Shown one piece after another: positions 56,966 to 64,000 of a stretch of 64,000 nucleotides of DNA; position 1 is the stretch's first letter; every line of letters begins with the position of its first letter. Position numbers and translations under genes: made by a program. The stretch comes from Mycolicibacterium aubagnense. GTDB lineage: Bacteria > Actinomycetota > Actinomycetes > Mycobacteriales > Mycobacteriaceae. The notes below the pieces were generated by a model that was given only the letters and a program-made list of their open reading frames with translations, had not been told where the DNA came from and searched no databases. Location of the stretch: positions 620,001 through 684,000 of the forward strand of contig NZ_AP022577.1 in the NCBI RefSeq assembly GCF_010730955.1, in the 5' to 3' direction.

Positions 56966-58273
56966 TTACTGCCGCGGCGCGGCGGGGTCTGCCGGCGGGG
57001 CGGCGTCAGCGGGCGACGCAGCCGCCGGAGCAGGGGCCTCGGCCGGCACCGCGACGACGACCGAATTGGGCGGGACCTCGGCCGGCGGAATGTCGGTGGC
57101 AGCGGGGGCCACGTCGGCTGCCGGCAGGCCCTCGGGGTGCGCCGCCGGGTCCGGTTCGACGACCGGGGCGGCCTGCGGCTCGATGATGGGCGCGTCAGAC
57201 AGCGGCGCTTCGACCGGTGCCGACACCTCGGCCGATGGCTCGCCAGCAGGCACCCCGTGGACCGCCGCGGGCGCGGCCGGTCCCACTGCCTCCTCGGCAG
57301 CCGCGGGCCGCGGGCTCTTGGTGACGGATGTCGACGCGGCGCCGTGCGCGGGCAGGAACTGCAGCGTGACCGCCATCGACACGGACGCCACGAAGGCCGT
57401 CGACCCGACGGCCAGCATGGTGAGGGGCAGCGCGGGCGAAGTCGACAGCTGCTGCCAGCGGGACGATCCCGTCGACCGGTGCCGGCCGACCGGCATCACC
57501 GCTCGGCGCTCGAACGCATCGGCGGCCTCGAACGCGTCGAAGGTCGGGTCCCAGCCGTAGTCCTGGCCACTCCATTCGTCGGGGCGGGGGACGTCGCCGA
57601 AGTAGTACGGCTCGGACAGGTCGGAATCGCCTGTCCGCACGGACACCAGCGCCGCACCCCGGGCCAGCGCCAAATCCGCTTCCTCCGGGGTGAAGACCGG
57701 CACCGCGAGCGCGTCCTGCAGCCCCGGCAGAATGGCCTCGAAGTTCCCCGCGGAGCCGATGACCACCAGTGCCTCCGGCTGCCAGTCCGCGCGGGCGAAA
57801 ACGGCGCTGAGCCAGCTGGTCAGCCCCGCCCGGGAGCCGACGGAGTGATTGACGGCCGTGTGGACGGCACCCGTGGCCGCATGCACGATCATGGTGATCG
57901 CAAATTCGGGCTCGATGGTGCACACCGCGGTCGTCCCACAGCCCAGGGCGTCGGCGATGCCGCGGGCCACCGCCTCATTCGCCTCCGGGAAGCGCACCGG
58001 CACCACGTTGTCGAACCCGGACTCCGACAGCGACCGCATCAGCATCGAGGCCTCGGCGTCGGCGTCGTCGCTCCACGTCAGGCCGATCGACTTGAGCCGC
58101 AGTCCGCGCGTCGCCGCCAGGGCCTCGCTGCGCAGCACGGCGGCGGTGGCGTCTTCGGAGTTCATGATCTCGACGGCGTCGTGGTCCATGGTGAATCCGT
58201 CGACGTCATTGCCCTCTACCAAGACCAGGCCCATGGACGACGGAGTCATGGCCAAACCGAGCACCGCGTCCAC
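56966..58273 (-). CDS. Mycobacterial DUF7159-like membrane-anchored protein
   Basis: The 435-residue protein begins MDAVLGLAMTPSSMGLVLVEG, an ASKHA/actin-like start, and has a soluble domain to about residue 250 (EPEFAITMIVHAATGAVHTAVNHS, VVIGSAGNFEAILPGL). A membrane helix follows at about 295-318, and the last 110 residues are a proline/alanine/glutamate-rich exterior tail. The layout matches a large mycobacterial family of unknown role. GTG 58273 has a GAAGGGG ribosome site, which excludes the longer frame. Confidence 0.78.
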   Translation of the reverse strand: MDAVLGLAMTPSSMGLVLVEGNDVDGFTMDHDAVEIMNSEDATAAVLRSEALAATRGLRLKSIGLTWSDDADAEASMLMRSLSESGFDNVVPVRFPEANEAVARGIADALGCGTTAVCTIEPEFAITMIVHAATGAVHTAVNHSVGSRAGLTSWLSAVFARADWQPEALVVIGSAGNFEAILPGLQDALAVPVFTPEEADLALARGAALVSVRTGDSDLSEPYYFGDVPRPDEWSGQDYGWDPTFDAFEAADAFERRAVMPVGRHRSTGSSRWQQLSTSPALPLTMLAVGSTAFVASVSMAVTLQFLPAHGAASTSVTKSPRPAAAEEAVGPAAPAAVHGVPAGEPSAEVSAPVEAPLSDAPIIEPQAAPVVEPDPAAHPEGLPAADVAPAATDIPPAEVPPNSVVVAVPAEAPAPAAASPADAAPPADPAAPRQ

Positions 58274-58324
58274 GCAAACAACCCCTTCAAAAACCGCTTG
58301 GCGGCGCCGCACGACCGGCGATGA

Positions 58325-58365
58325 CGCGCGCTTCGGCGCGCGGAAACCACCGCGGAATCGCGGTG
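58325..58365. other. Two adjacent tetraloop hairpins
   Basis: CGCGCGC-TTCG-GCGCGCG (58325-58342) is a perfect seven-pair stem closed by a UUCG-type tetraloop, and CACCGCG-GAAT-CGCGGTG (58348-58365 region) is a second seven-pair stem. Both lie upstream of the DUF7159-like gene in a 382-base gap that otherwise shows no gene. They could form a stable leader of that gene. Confidence 0.45.
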
Positions 58366-58655
58366 TGACAAGCCACCCTTTGACCGGTGACTTTACCCGT
58401 TACCTGGGCCACAGTGCACCCGTTCGCAGGTCACCGACCTGCGGTGATTTGCCAGCATCCGACGGCCCTGTGTTCAAACCGTTATCAGCATTTGCCACCT
58501 GGTGCGCAGCCGGTCGGCGTGGCCGGGGTGCGCGCCGGACGTTTGACGGCAGGCGGGCCGCGGTATCCAGTGGCCTAGTTGTGACCTGTCGCTGCGCAAT
58601 CCTGTGATGGGGCCGCGCGAGAATTGTCGACAAGAACGGCCAGGAGGTCAGCATC

Positions 58656-58862
58656 ATGACGGCACCGCCACTCACCCCGCCCACGATGGTCTCCCATGAC
58701 GAGGTGGGCGTACACGTTCGCGGACTCGGCTGCTCCTATGCGACGTGCACCTGCGGTTGGACCGCGCGTCCCCGGCATCTGCGGGCCTCCGCCGAGCAGG
58801 ACGCCTGGACACACTCCATCCAATCCGGCTGCGCACTGGCATTTCCCCTCGTCAACCGGTAA
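58656..58862 (+). CDS. Small cysteine/histidine-containing protein
   Basis: The 68-residue soluble protein has GVHVRGLGCSYATCTCGWTARPRHLRASAEQDAWTH, a C-x4-C-x-C cluster and several histidines that could bind zinc. A GGAGG ribosome site precedes the ATG. It ends three bases before the stop of the convergent CcdA gene. Family not recognised; the pattern looks conserved rather than random. Confidence 0.6.
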   Translation: MTAPPLTPPTMVSHDEVGVHVRGLGCSYATCTCGWTARPRHLRASAEQDAWTHSIQSGCALAFPLVNR

Positions 58863-58865
58863 CAC

Positions 58866-59708
58866 TCAGCTGTCCTGGCGGCGGCGCCGGTTCCGGATAC
58901 CGAGGATGACGGCAACGACGGCTGCCGTGCCTGCCGCAATGGCGATCGGCCACGGCCGCCGGTATGCCCACCCCGCGAGCTGCTGCTGAATCCGGCCGGC
59001 CCACGCGATCACCGGATCAACCCCGATACTCCCCCGCATCCGCAACTCATAGCCGCCGTAGTACGCGACGTACAGGCCCGCGATCACCAGCAGCACGCCG
59101 CCGACCATCGGCGCCCAGCGTGTCCAGCCCCGCAACCGGTCCGCGACCGCTGCGCCGGACACCACTGCCGTAACCGCCAGCACCCCGACGAGGGCGGCGA
59201 AGCCGGCGACGTACGCCCCCAGGTAGCCGACGGATGCGCCAATATCCTTGTCCCGCAACCCTATCCCGGTCACCGCCAGGAAGGGGGCAATGGTGCAGGA
59301 CACCGAAACCAGCGCGTACGCGATCCCGTAGCCGAACATCGAACCGAGTCGTCCGTCGGGCGCCCCACGCGCCGCCGCCCCGGTCAATCGCAGTGACACC
59401 AGCGGCCGGTTCAGCACCTGCCCGATCCCGATGATCACCAACACCCCGCCGATCACGAGCGTGGCCACCGGCAGATATCGCTGCACCAGGTCGGCGACCG
59501 AAACAGCCAGCACGCCGAATCCTGCGAAGACCGTGGCGAATCCCAATGACATCACGACGGTCGCGGTGACGGCACGGACCAGCGCCGGGCCGGGTCCGGC
59601 GCGGCCGCCCTGCGCCACCAGCGCCAGATAGCCCGGCAACATCGCGAAACCGCACGGGTTCAGCGCGGCGACGACGCCGGCCACGAAGGCCAGCGACAGT
59701 CCGTTCAC
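58866..59708 (-). CDS. CcdA/DsbD-like transmembrane thiol transporter
   Basis: The 280-residue protein has six core helices plus C-terminal segments. Cysteines in LNPCGFAML and in SVSCTIAPFL are in the two positions that carry reducing equivalents across the membrane in CcdA proteins. It starts with GTG overlapping the mpt53 stop (GTGA). It should pass electrons to, or receive them from, the thioredoxin-like partner encoded upstream. It corresponds in arrangement to Rv2877c. Confidence 0.88.
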   Translation of the reverse strand: MNGLSLAFVAGVVAALNPCGFAMLPGYLALVAQGGRAGPGPALVRAVTATVVMSLGFATVFAGFGVLAVSVADLVQRYLPVATLVIGGVLVIIGIGQVLNRPLVSLRLTGAAARGAPDGRLGSMFGYGIAYALVSVSCTIAPFLAVTGIGLRDKDIGASVGYLGAYVAGFAALVGVLAVTAVVSGAAVADRLRGWTRWAPMVGGVLLVIAGLYVAYYGGYELRMRGSIGVDPVIAWAGRIQQQLAGWAYRRPWPIAIAAGTAAVVAVILGIRNRRRRQDS

Positions 59709-60241
59709 CTGGTCAATGCCGAAACCCGTTCGGCCAGTTCGGATTCCGACATGGCCGACGTCGGGTTGTTGACGAAGGTCGAGGAGCCGTCGGCCCGGTA
59801 GAAGACGTAGGCGGGTTGCCACGGCACCTGGTAACGCGCCCAGATCGCGCCGTCGGCGTCGTTGATGATCGGGAAGTTCAGCCCGTACTTGCCGGCAAAC
59901 CCACTCATCGCGCCAGGGTCGGCGTGCGCCGCGATACCGACGAATGCCACATTGGGGTTGGCCGCCGCCACCGCATGTACGCCGGGGGCTTCGGCGTTGC
60001 AGAACGGACACCACGGCGTCCAGAACCACAACACCGCCGGCCGTCCGACGAGGCTGGCTCCGTTGAACGTGCCACCGCTGAGCAGGGTTCCGGTGAACTG
60101 CAACCGATCGTCGGCGCGAGCTTTCGGGACACTCACGCTGGTCAGGACCAGCAACATGAGCACCGCGACCATCATGGCGGCCGCGCGCCAGACCGGGACA
60201 TGCCGCAGCCGGTACGTCGAAAGTGCTCCAACGGTGACCAT
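59705..60241 (-). CDS. mpt53: Mpt53-like exported thioredoxin-fold oxidoreductase
   Basis: The 178-residue protein has a signal or membrane anchor (about 20-40), the start ADDRLQFTGTLLSGGTFNGASL, and the redox motif FWTPWCPFCNAEAP with Cys78 and Cys81. The middle and end (IINDADGAIWARYQVPWQPAYVFYRADGSSTFVNNP) match M. tuberculosis Mpt53/Rv2878c as I recall it, which oxidises exported proteins. A GGAGG ribosome site fits ATG 60241. It is coupled to the CcdA gene by a four-base overlap. Confidence 0.9.
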   Translation of the reverse strand: MVTVGALSTYRLRHVPVWRAAAMMVAVLMLLVLTSVSVPKARADDRLQFTGTLLSGGTFNGASLVGRPAVLWFWTPWCPFCNAEAPGVHAVAAANPNVAFVGIAAHADPGAMSGFAGKYGLNFPIINDADGAIWARYQVPWQPAYVFYRADGSSTFVNNPTSAMSESELAERVSALTR

Positions 60242-60273
60242 TGTCCGTACCTCCAGTTCCACGCGGCCGGATG

Positions 60274-60339
60274 CGCCAGGCCTGGCGACTTGGCCGGTAT
60301 CACAGACACGTACCCGGTACCGGCGGGGTTCACCCGCCG
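60274..60339. promoter_or_regulatory. Palindrome and hairpin in the mpt53/DUF6188 divergent space
   Basis: CGCCAGGCCTGGCG (60274-60287) is a perfect 14-base palindrome flanked by GGCCGG on both sides. CGGCGGG-GTTCA-CCCGCCG (60321-60339) is a perfect seven-pair hairpin in the leader of the rightward gene. The palindrome is 33 bases from the mpt53 start and may be an operator. Confidence 0.4.
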
Positions 60340-60400
60340 CGGCACCTATCTGTTCGTCACGCGATGTTGCGCACCAGCGCAGGTCGTAACACAGTGGGTT

Positions 60401-60814
60401 ATGACCGAACAGTGGATTAAAGGATGCGCAGTGCAGCGGATCGGATTCCGCGACGGACTGGTGCTGAACCTCGAGGACTACAACGAGCTCGTCATCTCGG
60501 CACCCCTCGCCTTGACTCTGCCTGCCACCGAGACCGACCCGCAGGAAGTGGTCACGATCAATCCGGCCGACGTACGCAACCAGGAACGGCCCTTGTTCGA
60601 TTTCGCCGGCCAGAAATGCACGCACGCCGAGTGGGACGACAACGGCAGCCTGCATTTGGCGTTCGCGGACGGACACCGGATCGACGTGCCCACCGACGAG
60701 GAGCACACCTCGTGGGAGCTCTACGGCAAGCGCCACGGCTACGCTGCGTGCCTGCCCCGCGGGCATGTGCGCGTGGTCCGGCATGACCTGCCTGACGACC
60801 AGTCGGTGAATTGA
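60401..60814 (+). CDS. DUF6188-like protein
   Basis: The 137-residue soluble protein has the layout of DUF6188: a beta-rich start (VQRIGFRDGLVLNLEDYNELVISAPLAL), a central LHLAFADGHRIDVPTDEEHTSWELYGKRHGYAACLPRGHVRVV, and little else. The function of this actinobacterial family is unknown. ATG 60401 and GTG 60431 (with AAAGGA six bases upstream) are both possible starts. It is divergent from mpt53 and convergent with the BVMO gene. Confidence 0.68.
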   Translation: MTEQWIKGCAVQRIGFRDGLVLNLEDYNELVISAPLALTLPATETDPQEVVTINPADVRNQERPLFDFAGQKCTHAEWDDNGSLHLAFADGHRIDVPTDEEHTSWELYGKRHGYAACLPRGHVRVVRHDLPDDQSVN

Positions 60815-60827
60815 GCGCGTCCGCCCC

Positions 60828-62771
60828 TCACCCGAAGGTGTAGTCCTCCGGGTCCGCGTTGCGCGTCCAGGTCCAGTAGTCGACCAGACGCCACGGGCTG
60901 AGCGTGTAAACGTCGCCGTCGGCGTTCTTGTAGAACGAGTGCCGGATGGACGGCTGAGACCAGACCATGGTGCGCATCTCCGCCTGGCTGCGCCGCACCC
61001 AGTCGTCGAGCCGTTCCTGCCGGGCTTCCATCCACCGACCACGGCCGGCCAGCAGCAGGTCCAGACATGCCGAGATGTACCGCATCTGGCACTCCGAATG
61101 GAAGATCAGGCTGCCGCCGCTCGCGAGATTGGTGCCCGGTCCGTACATACAGAAGAAGTTCGGGAATCCGGGCACGGTGATGCCGAGATAGGCGGTCGGC
61201 CGTTCCCCCCACTGCTCGGCCAGCACGCGGCCGCCGCGCCCGACGACGGCCATGGGCCACAGCACCTTTCCGGCGTGGAACCCCGTGGCATAGACGATCA
61301 CATCGGCGGGGTGCCGTTGCTCGTCGGCCGTGACGACCGCGTCACGTTCGATGCGTGCGATCGGCGTCCGGATGAGTTCGACGTGGTCCTGCGTGAGGGT
61401 GTGGAGCCAACTGCCGTTGTCCTGCAACGTCCGTTTGCCGGTCGCCGGGTAGTCCGGGATGACCTTGGCGAGCAGGTCCGGATTGTCACCGATCTGGCCT
61501 TTGATCCACTCGGTGAACATGATTCGCGTGACGTCGTTGATCTCGCTCACCGCACGCCCTTGATCGGGATAGTCAGGATCGACGCGGGCAGCGGCCAGGC
61601 CCTTGTCGCAGCCGGGCCAGAACAGCAGGAAACGGTACCAGCGGCCGTAGAACGGCAGGTGCTTCAGCGCCCACTTCACGCCGTCGCCGACTTTTCCGTG
61701 GTAGTTGGGGTTGGGGAACATCCATTGCGCCGTTCGCTGAAAGATGTTGAGCGAAGCAACTTTATCCGCGATGGACGGTGCGATCTGGAAGCCGCTGGCA
61801 CCTGCGCCGACCATCGCGACGTGCTTTCCGGTGAGATCGACGTCGTGATCCCATTCGGCCGAATGGAAGGACGGCCCGTCGAACTCGTCGCGCCCCGGGA
61901 TGGGCGGCAGATAAGGACGGTTGAGTTGCCCGACGGCACTGATGACCGCACGGGCCGACAGTGTCTCTGCCGCCCCATCCGGCCCGCGGACGGTCACCTG
62001 CCACGTCGCGGTCGCCTCATCCCAGGTGGCGCCGGTGACCTCGGTGTCGAACCGGACGTGCGGGCGGATTTCGTACTTGTCCAGGATGCGTTCGAAATAC
62101 GCCTGCAGTTCGGGTTGTTCGGCGAAGAACTGCGTCCAATGATCACTGGGTTCAAAGCTGTAGCAGTAGAAGTGATTTCCCACGTCGACCCGGGCGCCCG
62201 GATATCTGTTGTGCCACCAGGTACCGCCGACACCGGCAGCGCGTTCGATGATGGTGAACCGAATCCCGGCCTCTTTCAGCCGGATCCCGGCGAGCAGTCC
62301 CGATTCGCCGCAGCCGATGACGAGCACCGGGAAATCCGCGGCCGATTCGGCGTCACCACCGGAAGCGTCAGTCGCCCGGACAGCCCGGGTATCCGTCCCG
62401 TCGAGCTCCATCTCCTCCAGCACCATCGGGACGTACTCGTCGGGCACCGGTTCGCAGACCAGCCACTCCATCATCTCCTTGAGCAGCTCGCCGCCGATGG
62501 GCTGCGGCTCGGGGCAGCCTCGGTCGCGGTAGTCCGCGATCACCGTCAGAGCCAGTGTGCGTACCGCCGCCTTGTCGTCCTCGGACATGTAGCCCTGGAC
62601 CTCGTTGAGGAACAGCCCGGCAGGGCGCAGAGCACCGCGGATGAGCTCCGGATCACCCGACATGTGCACCAGCGACAGCATCAGCGTGGGGATGCTGACG
62701 TCCATCAGCGCCCGGGCGATTTCCTCATCGGAGGTCGTAAATGGTTGTCCTGCATGTCGGTTACGCACCAT
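60828..62771 (-). CDS. Type I Baeyer-Villiger monooxygenase (HAPMO-like, long form)
   Basis: The 647-residue flavoprotein has an extra N-terminal domain (about 1-140), the FAD Rossmann motif VIGCGESGLLAG, the BVMO fingerprint FDGPSFHSAEWD, the NADPH Rossmann motif MVGAGASGFQIA and the late VIYATGFHAG. It inserts oxygen next to a ketone to make an ester or lactone. Length and N-terminal domain resemble 4-hydroxyacetophenone monooxygenase, but the substrate could be a sterol or lipid ketone. It is divergent from cyp124 across 78 bases. Confidence 0.9.
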   Translation of the reverse strand: MVRNRHAGQPFTTSDEEIARALMDVSIPTLMLSLVHMSGDPELIRGALRPAGLFLNEVQGYMSEDDKAAVRTLALTVIADYRDRGCPEPQPIGGELLKEMMEWLVCEPVPDEYVPMVLEEMELDGTDTRAVRATDASGGDAESAADFPVLVIGCGESGLLAGIRLKEAGIRFTIIERAAGVGGTWWHNRYPGARVDVGNHFYCYSFEPSDHWTQFFAEQPELQAYFERILDKYEIRPHVRFDTEVTGATWDEATATWQVTVRGPDGAAETLSARAVISAVGQLNRPYLPPIPGRDEFDGPSFHSAEWDHDVDLTGKHVAMVGAGASGFQIAPSIADKVASLNIFQRTAQWMFPNPNYHGKVGDGVKWALKHLPFYGRWYRFLLFWPGCDKGLAAARVDPDYPDQGRAVSEINDVTRIMFTEWIKGQIGDNPDLLAKVIPDYPATGKRTLQDNGSWLHTLTQDHVELIRTPIARIERDAVVTADEQRHPADVIVYATGFHAGKVLWPMAVVGRGGRVLAEQWGERPTAYLGITVPGFPNFFCMYGPGTNLASGGSLIFHSECQMRYISACLDLLLAGRGRWMEARQERLDDWVRRSQAEMRTMVWSQPSIRHSFYKNADGDVYTLSPWRLVDYWTWTRNADPEDYTFG

Positions 62772-62849
62772 ACGGACCTATCACGTTCGGCGGATTCTTC
62801 GCAGCCGATTCTGCCGCGCCACTGCCCGGCCGAGCCTTACGCTCCGACG
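62772..62849. promoter_or_regulatory. Shared BVMO/cyp124 divergent promoter space
   Basis: The 78 bases between the two divergent start codons must hold both promoters. I see no KstR-type box, no clear palindrome and no Shine-Dalgarno sequence before cyp124. Control by a single regulator is possible but is not shown by the sequence. Confidence 0.4.
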
Positions 62850-64000
62850 ATGGCCCTAGCGTTACTCGACAACGGCGCTCCGCCGGCTGACCTCGCCCTG
62901 TCCGACATCGACCTCGGTTCGGTCCGATTCTGGGGCCGGCGCGATGGGTTCCGGGACGCCGCGTTCGCCACGCTGCGGCGCGAAGCACCCATCTCCTTTC
63001 ACACCGAGCTGACCCAGGAGGGGTTCGAACCGGGTCCGGGACACTGGGCGTTGACCCGCTACGACGACGTGTTCTTCGCCAGCCGCCACCCGCACATCTT
63101 CAGTTCCGCGGACGGCATCACGATCGCTGAGCAAACGCCCGAACTCGCCGAGTATTTCGGGTCGATGATCGTGATGGACGACCCGCGGCACACCCGGCTG
63201 CGCAATATCGTGCGCAGCGCATTCACCCCGAAGGTGGTGGCGCGGACCGAAGCGTCGGTGCGGAACCGGGCGCGCAGTCTGGTCGAGTCGATGATCGAGC
63301 GCCATCCGGACGGTCACGGTGACATCGTGGCCGACCTGGCGGGACCTCTGCCGTTGCAGATCATCTGCGACATGATGGGCATTCCGGAGCAGGATCACGA
63401 ACGGATCTTCCACTGGACCAACATCATTCTCGGGTTCGGTGACCCCGATCTGACCACCGATTACGAGGAGTTCTTCCGCTGCGCCATGGATATCGGCGCC
63501 TATGCCACCGCTTTGGCCGACGATCGCCGCGTCAACCCCCACGACGACCTGACCACTGCCCTGGTACACGCCGAGGTGGACGGCGAGCGACTCACGTCGG
63601 GCGAGGTGGCGTCGTTCTTCATCCTGCTGGTCGTCGCGGGGAACGAGACCACGCGCAATGCGATCAGCCACGGGGTGCTGACCCTCAGCCGGTTCCCTGA
63701 GCAGCGCGACCAGTGGTGGGCCGACTATGACGCGGTGGCGCCCACCGCGGTCGAGGAGGTCATCCGCTGGGCCTCCCCCGTGGTCTACATGCGCCGCACC
63801 CTGACACAGGATTTCGAGCTGAGCGGCGTGAAAATGCAAGCCGGGCAGAAGGTTACGTTGTGGTACGGCTCGGCCAACCGGGACGAGGCGAAATTCGACC
63901 GACCCTGGCTGTTCGACGTGCACCGGAACCCCAATCCGCATGTGGGTTTCGGTGGCGGTGGCGCACACTTCTGCCTGGGTGCGAACCTGGCGCGCCGCGA
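62850..64000 (+). CDS. cyp124: Cytochrome P450 of the CYP124 type (3' end cut by window)
   Basis: The visible 383 residues include the start LALLDNGAPPADLALSDIDLGSVRFWG, FGSMIVMDDPRHTRLRNIV, the I-helix AGNETTRNAI, VEEVIRW of the K-helix, and the haem loop FGGGGAHFCLGANLARR with the ligand at about Cys375. Long blocks such as GPLPLQIICDMMGIP and HWTNIILGFGDPDL match M. tuberculosis CYP124A1 as I recall it, an omega-hydroxylase of methyl-branched lipids and sterol side chains. About 45-50 residues are missing beyond the window. It is divergent from the BVMO gene. Confidence 0.92.
   Translation, partial: MALALLDNGAPPADLALSDIDLGSVRFWGRRDGFRDAAFATLRREAPISFHTELTQEGFEPGPGHWALTRYDDVFFASRHPHIFSSADGITIAEQTPELAEYFGSMIVMDDPRHTRLRNIVRSAFTPKVVARTEASVRNRARSLVESMIERHPDGHGDIVADLAGPLPLQIICDMMGIPEQDHERIFHWTNIILGFGDPDLTTDYEEFFRCAMDIGAYATALADDRRVNPHDDLTTALVHAEVDGERLTSGEVASFFILLVVAGNETTRNAISHGVLTLSRFPEQRDQWWADYDAVAPTAVEEVIRWASPVVYMRRTLTQDFELSGVKMQAGQKVTLWYGSANRDEAKFDRPWLFDVHRNPNPHVGFGGGGAHFCLGANLARR

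Noticed and set aside
62772..62849. KstR box before cyp124
   Set aside because: No stretch fits TNNAACNNGTTNNA in the 78-base divergent space.
62862..63968. 368-residue minus-strand open frame at the window end
   Set aside because: The plus strand encodes a clear CYP124-type P450 over the same bases; the minus frame is its shadow.

Overview
The window is chromosomal DNA from a mycobacterium, most likely a fast-growing Mycolicibacterium. The evidence is high GC content, codon use typical of the group, and many genes from families that are largely mycobacterial: an MspA-type porin, RipD, FurA-KatG, isocitrate lyase of the 760-residue type, a DUF222/HNH 13E12-type protein, a SfLAP/GAP membrane protein, an Mpt53-type thiol oxidase, and P450s close to CYP125 and CYP124. 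aceA, tpx, furA-katG and cinA also lie in one chromosomal neighbourhood in M. tuberculosis (locus numbers recalled, not searched). I see no rRNA, tRNA, insertion sequence, prophage or CRISPR array.

Layout. 1-9.5 kb: small exported proteins, a SOS-type DUF222/HNH gene, an LLM oxidoreductase, a TetR regulator divergent from a membrane-protein/DUF302 pair, a methyltransferase and lipoproteins. 9.5-18.3 kb: an acyltransferase, a large DEAD-box helicase, a tautomerase, isocitrate lyase and a DMT-type membrane protein. 18.5-28 kb: two GPPPP-repeat exported paralogs, a PrrB-like orphan kinase, tpx, ripD, MOSC, MFS plus LysR, and katG-furA. 28-37.8 kb: a degenerate GGDEF protein behind a tiny leader ORF, an SGNH hydrolase plus acyltransferase pair, yaaA, a TerC transporter behind a yybP-ykoY-type manganese riboswitch, an alpha/beta hydrolase and cinA. 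37.8-50.4 kb: a GH2 glycosidase, an SDR, a HAD hydrolase, a nitronate monooxygenase unit, a TetR-molybdopterin oxidoreductase operon, CYP125 and an MmyB-type regulator. 50.4-53 kb: a five-gene MspA porin operon. 53-56 kb: amt-glnK and a DUF732 protein. 56-64 kb: an L,D-transpeptidase, a DUF7159-like protein, an mpt53-ccdA pair, a Baeyer-Villiger monooxygenase and cyp124, which runs off the window.

How the genes work together. One theme is steroid and branched-lipid oxidation: a CYP125-like gene and a nitronate monooxygenase carry near-duplicate promoters, each with a match to the KstR consensus, and there are also a CYP124-like gene, a type I BVMO and a 20-beta-HSD-like SDR. A second theme is peroxide defence (katG-furA, tpx, yaaA). 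A third is the cell envelope (RipD, Ldt, two acyltransferases, SGNH, porin operon, Mpt53/CcdA).

The signals most worth following are the duplicated KstR-type promoter module, the MspA operon with its chitin-binding-like partner and a likely frameshift, three perfect or multi-half-site operators beside regulators, the structured RNA and leaderless leader ORF before the GGDEF gene, and the riboswitch before the TerC gene.
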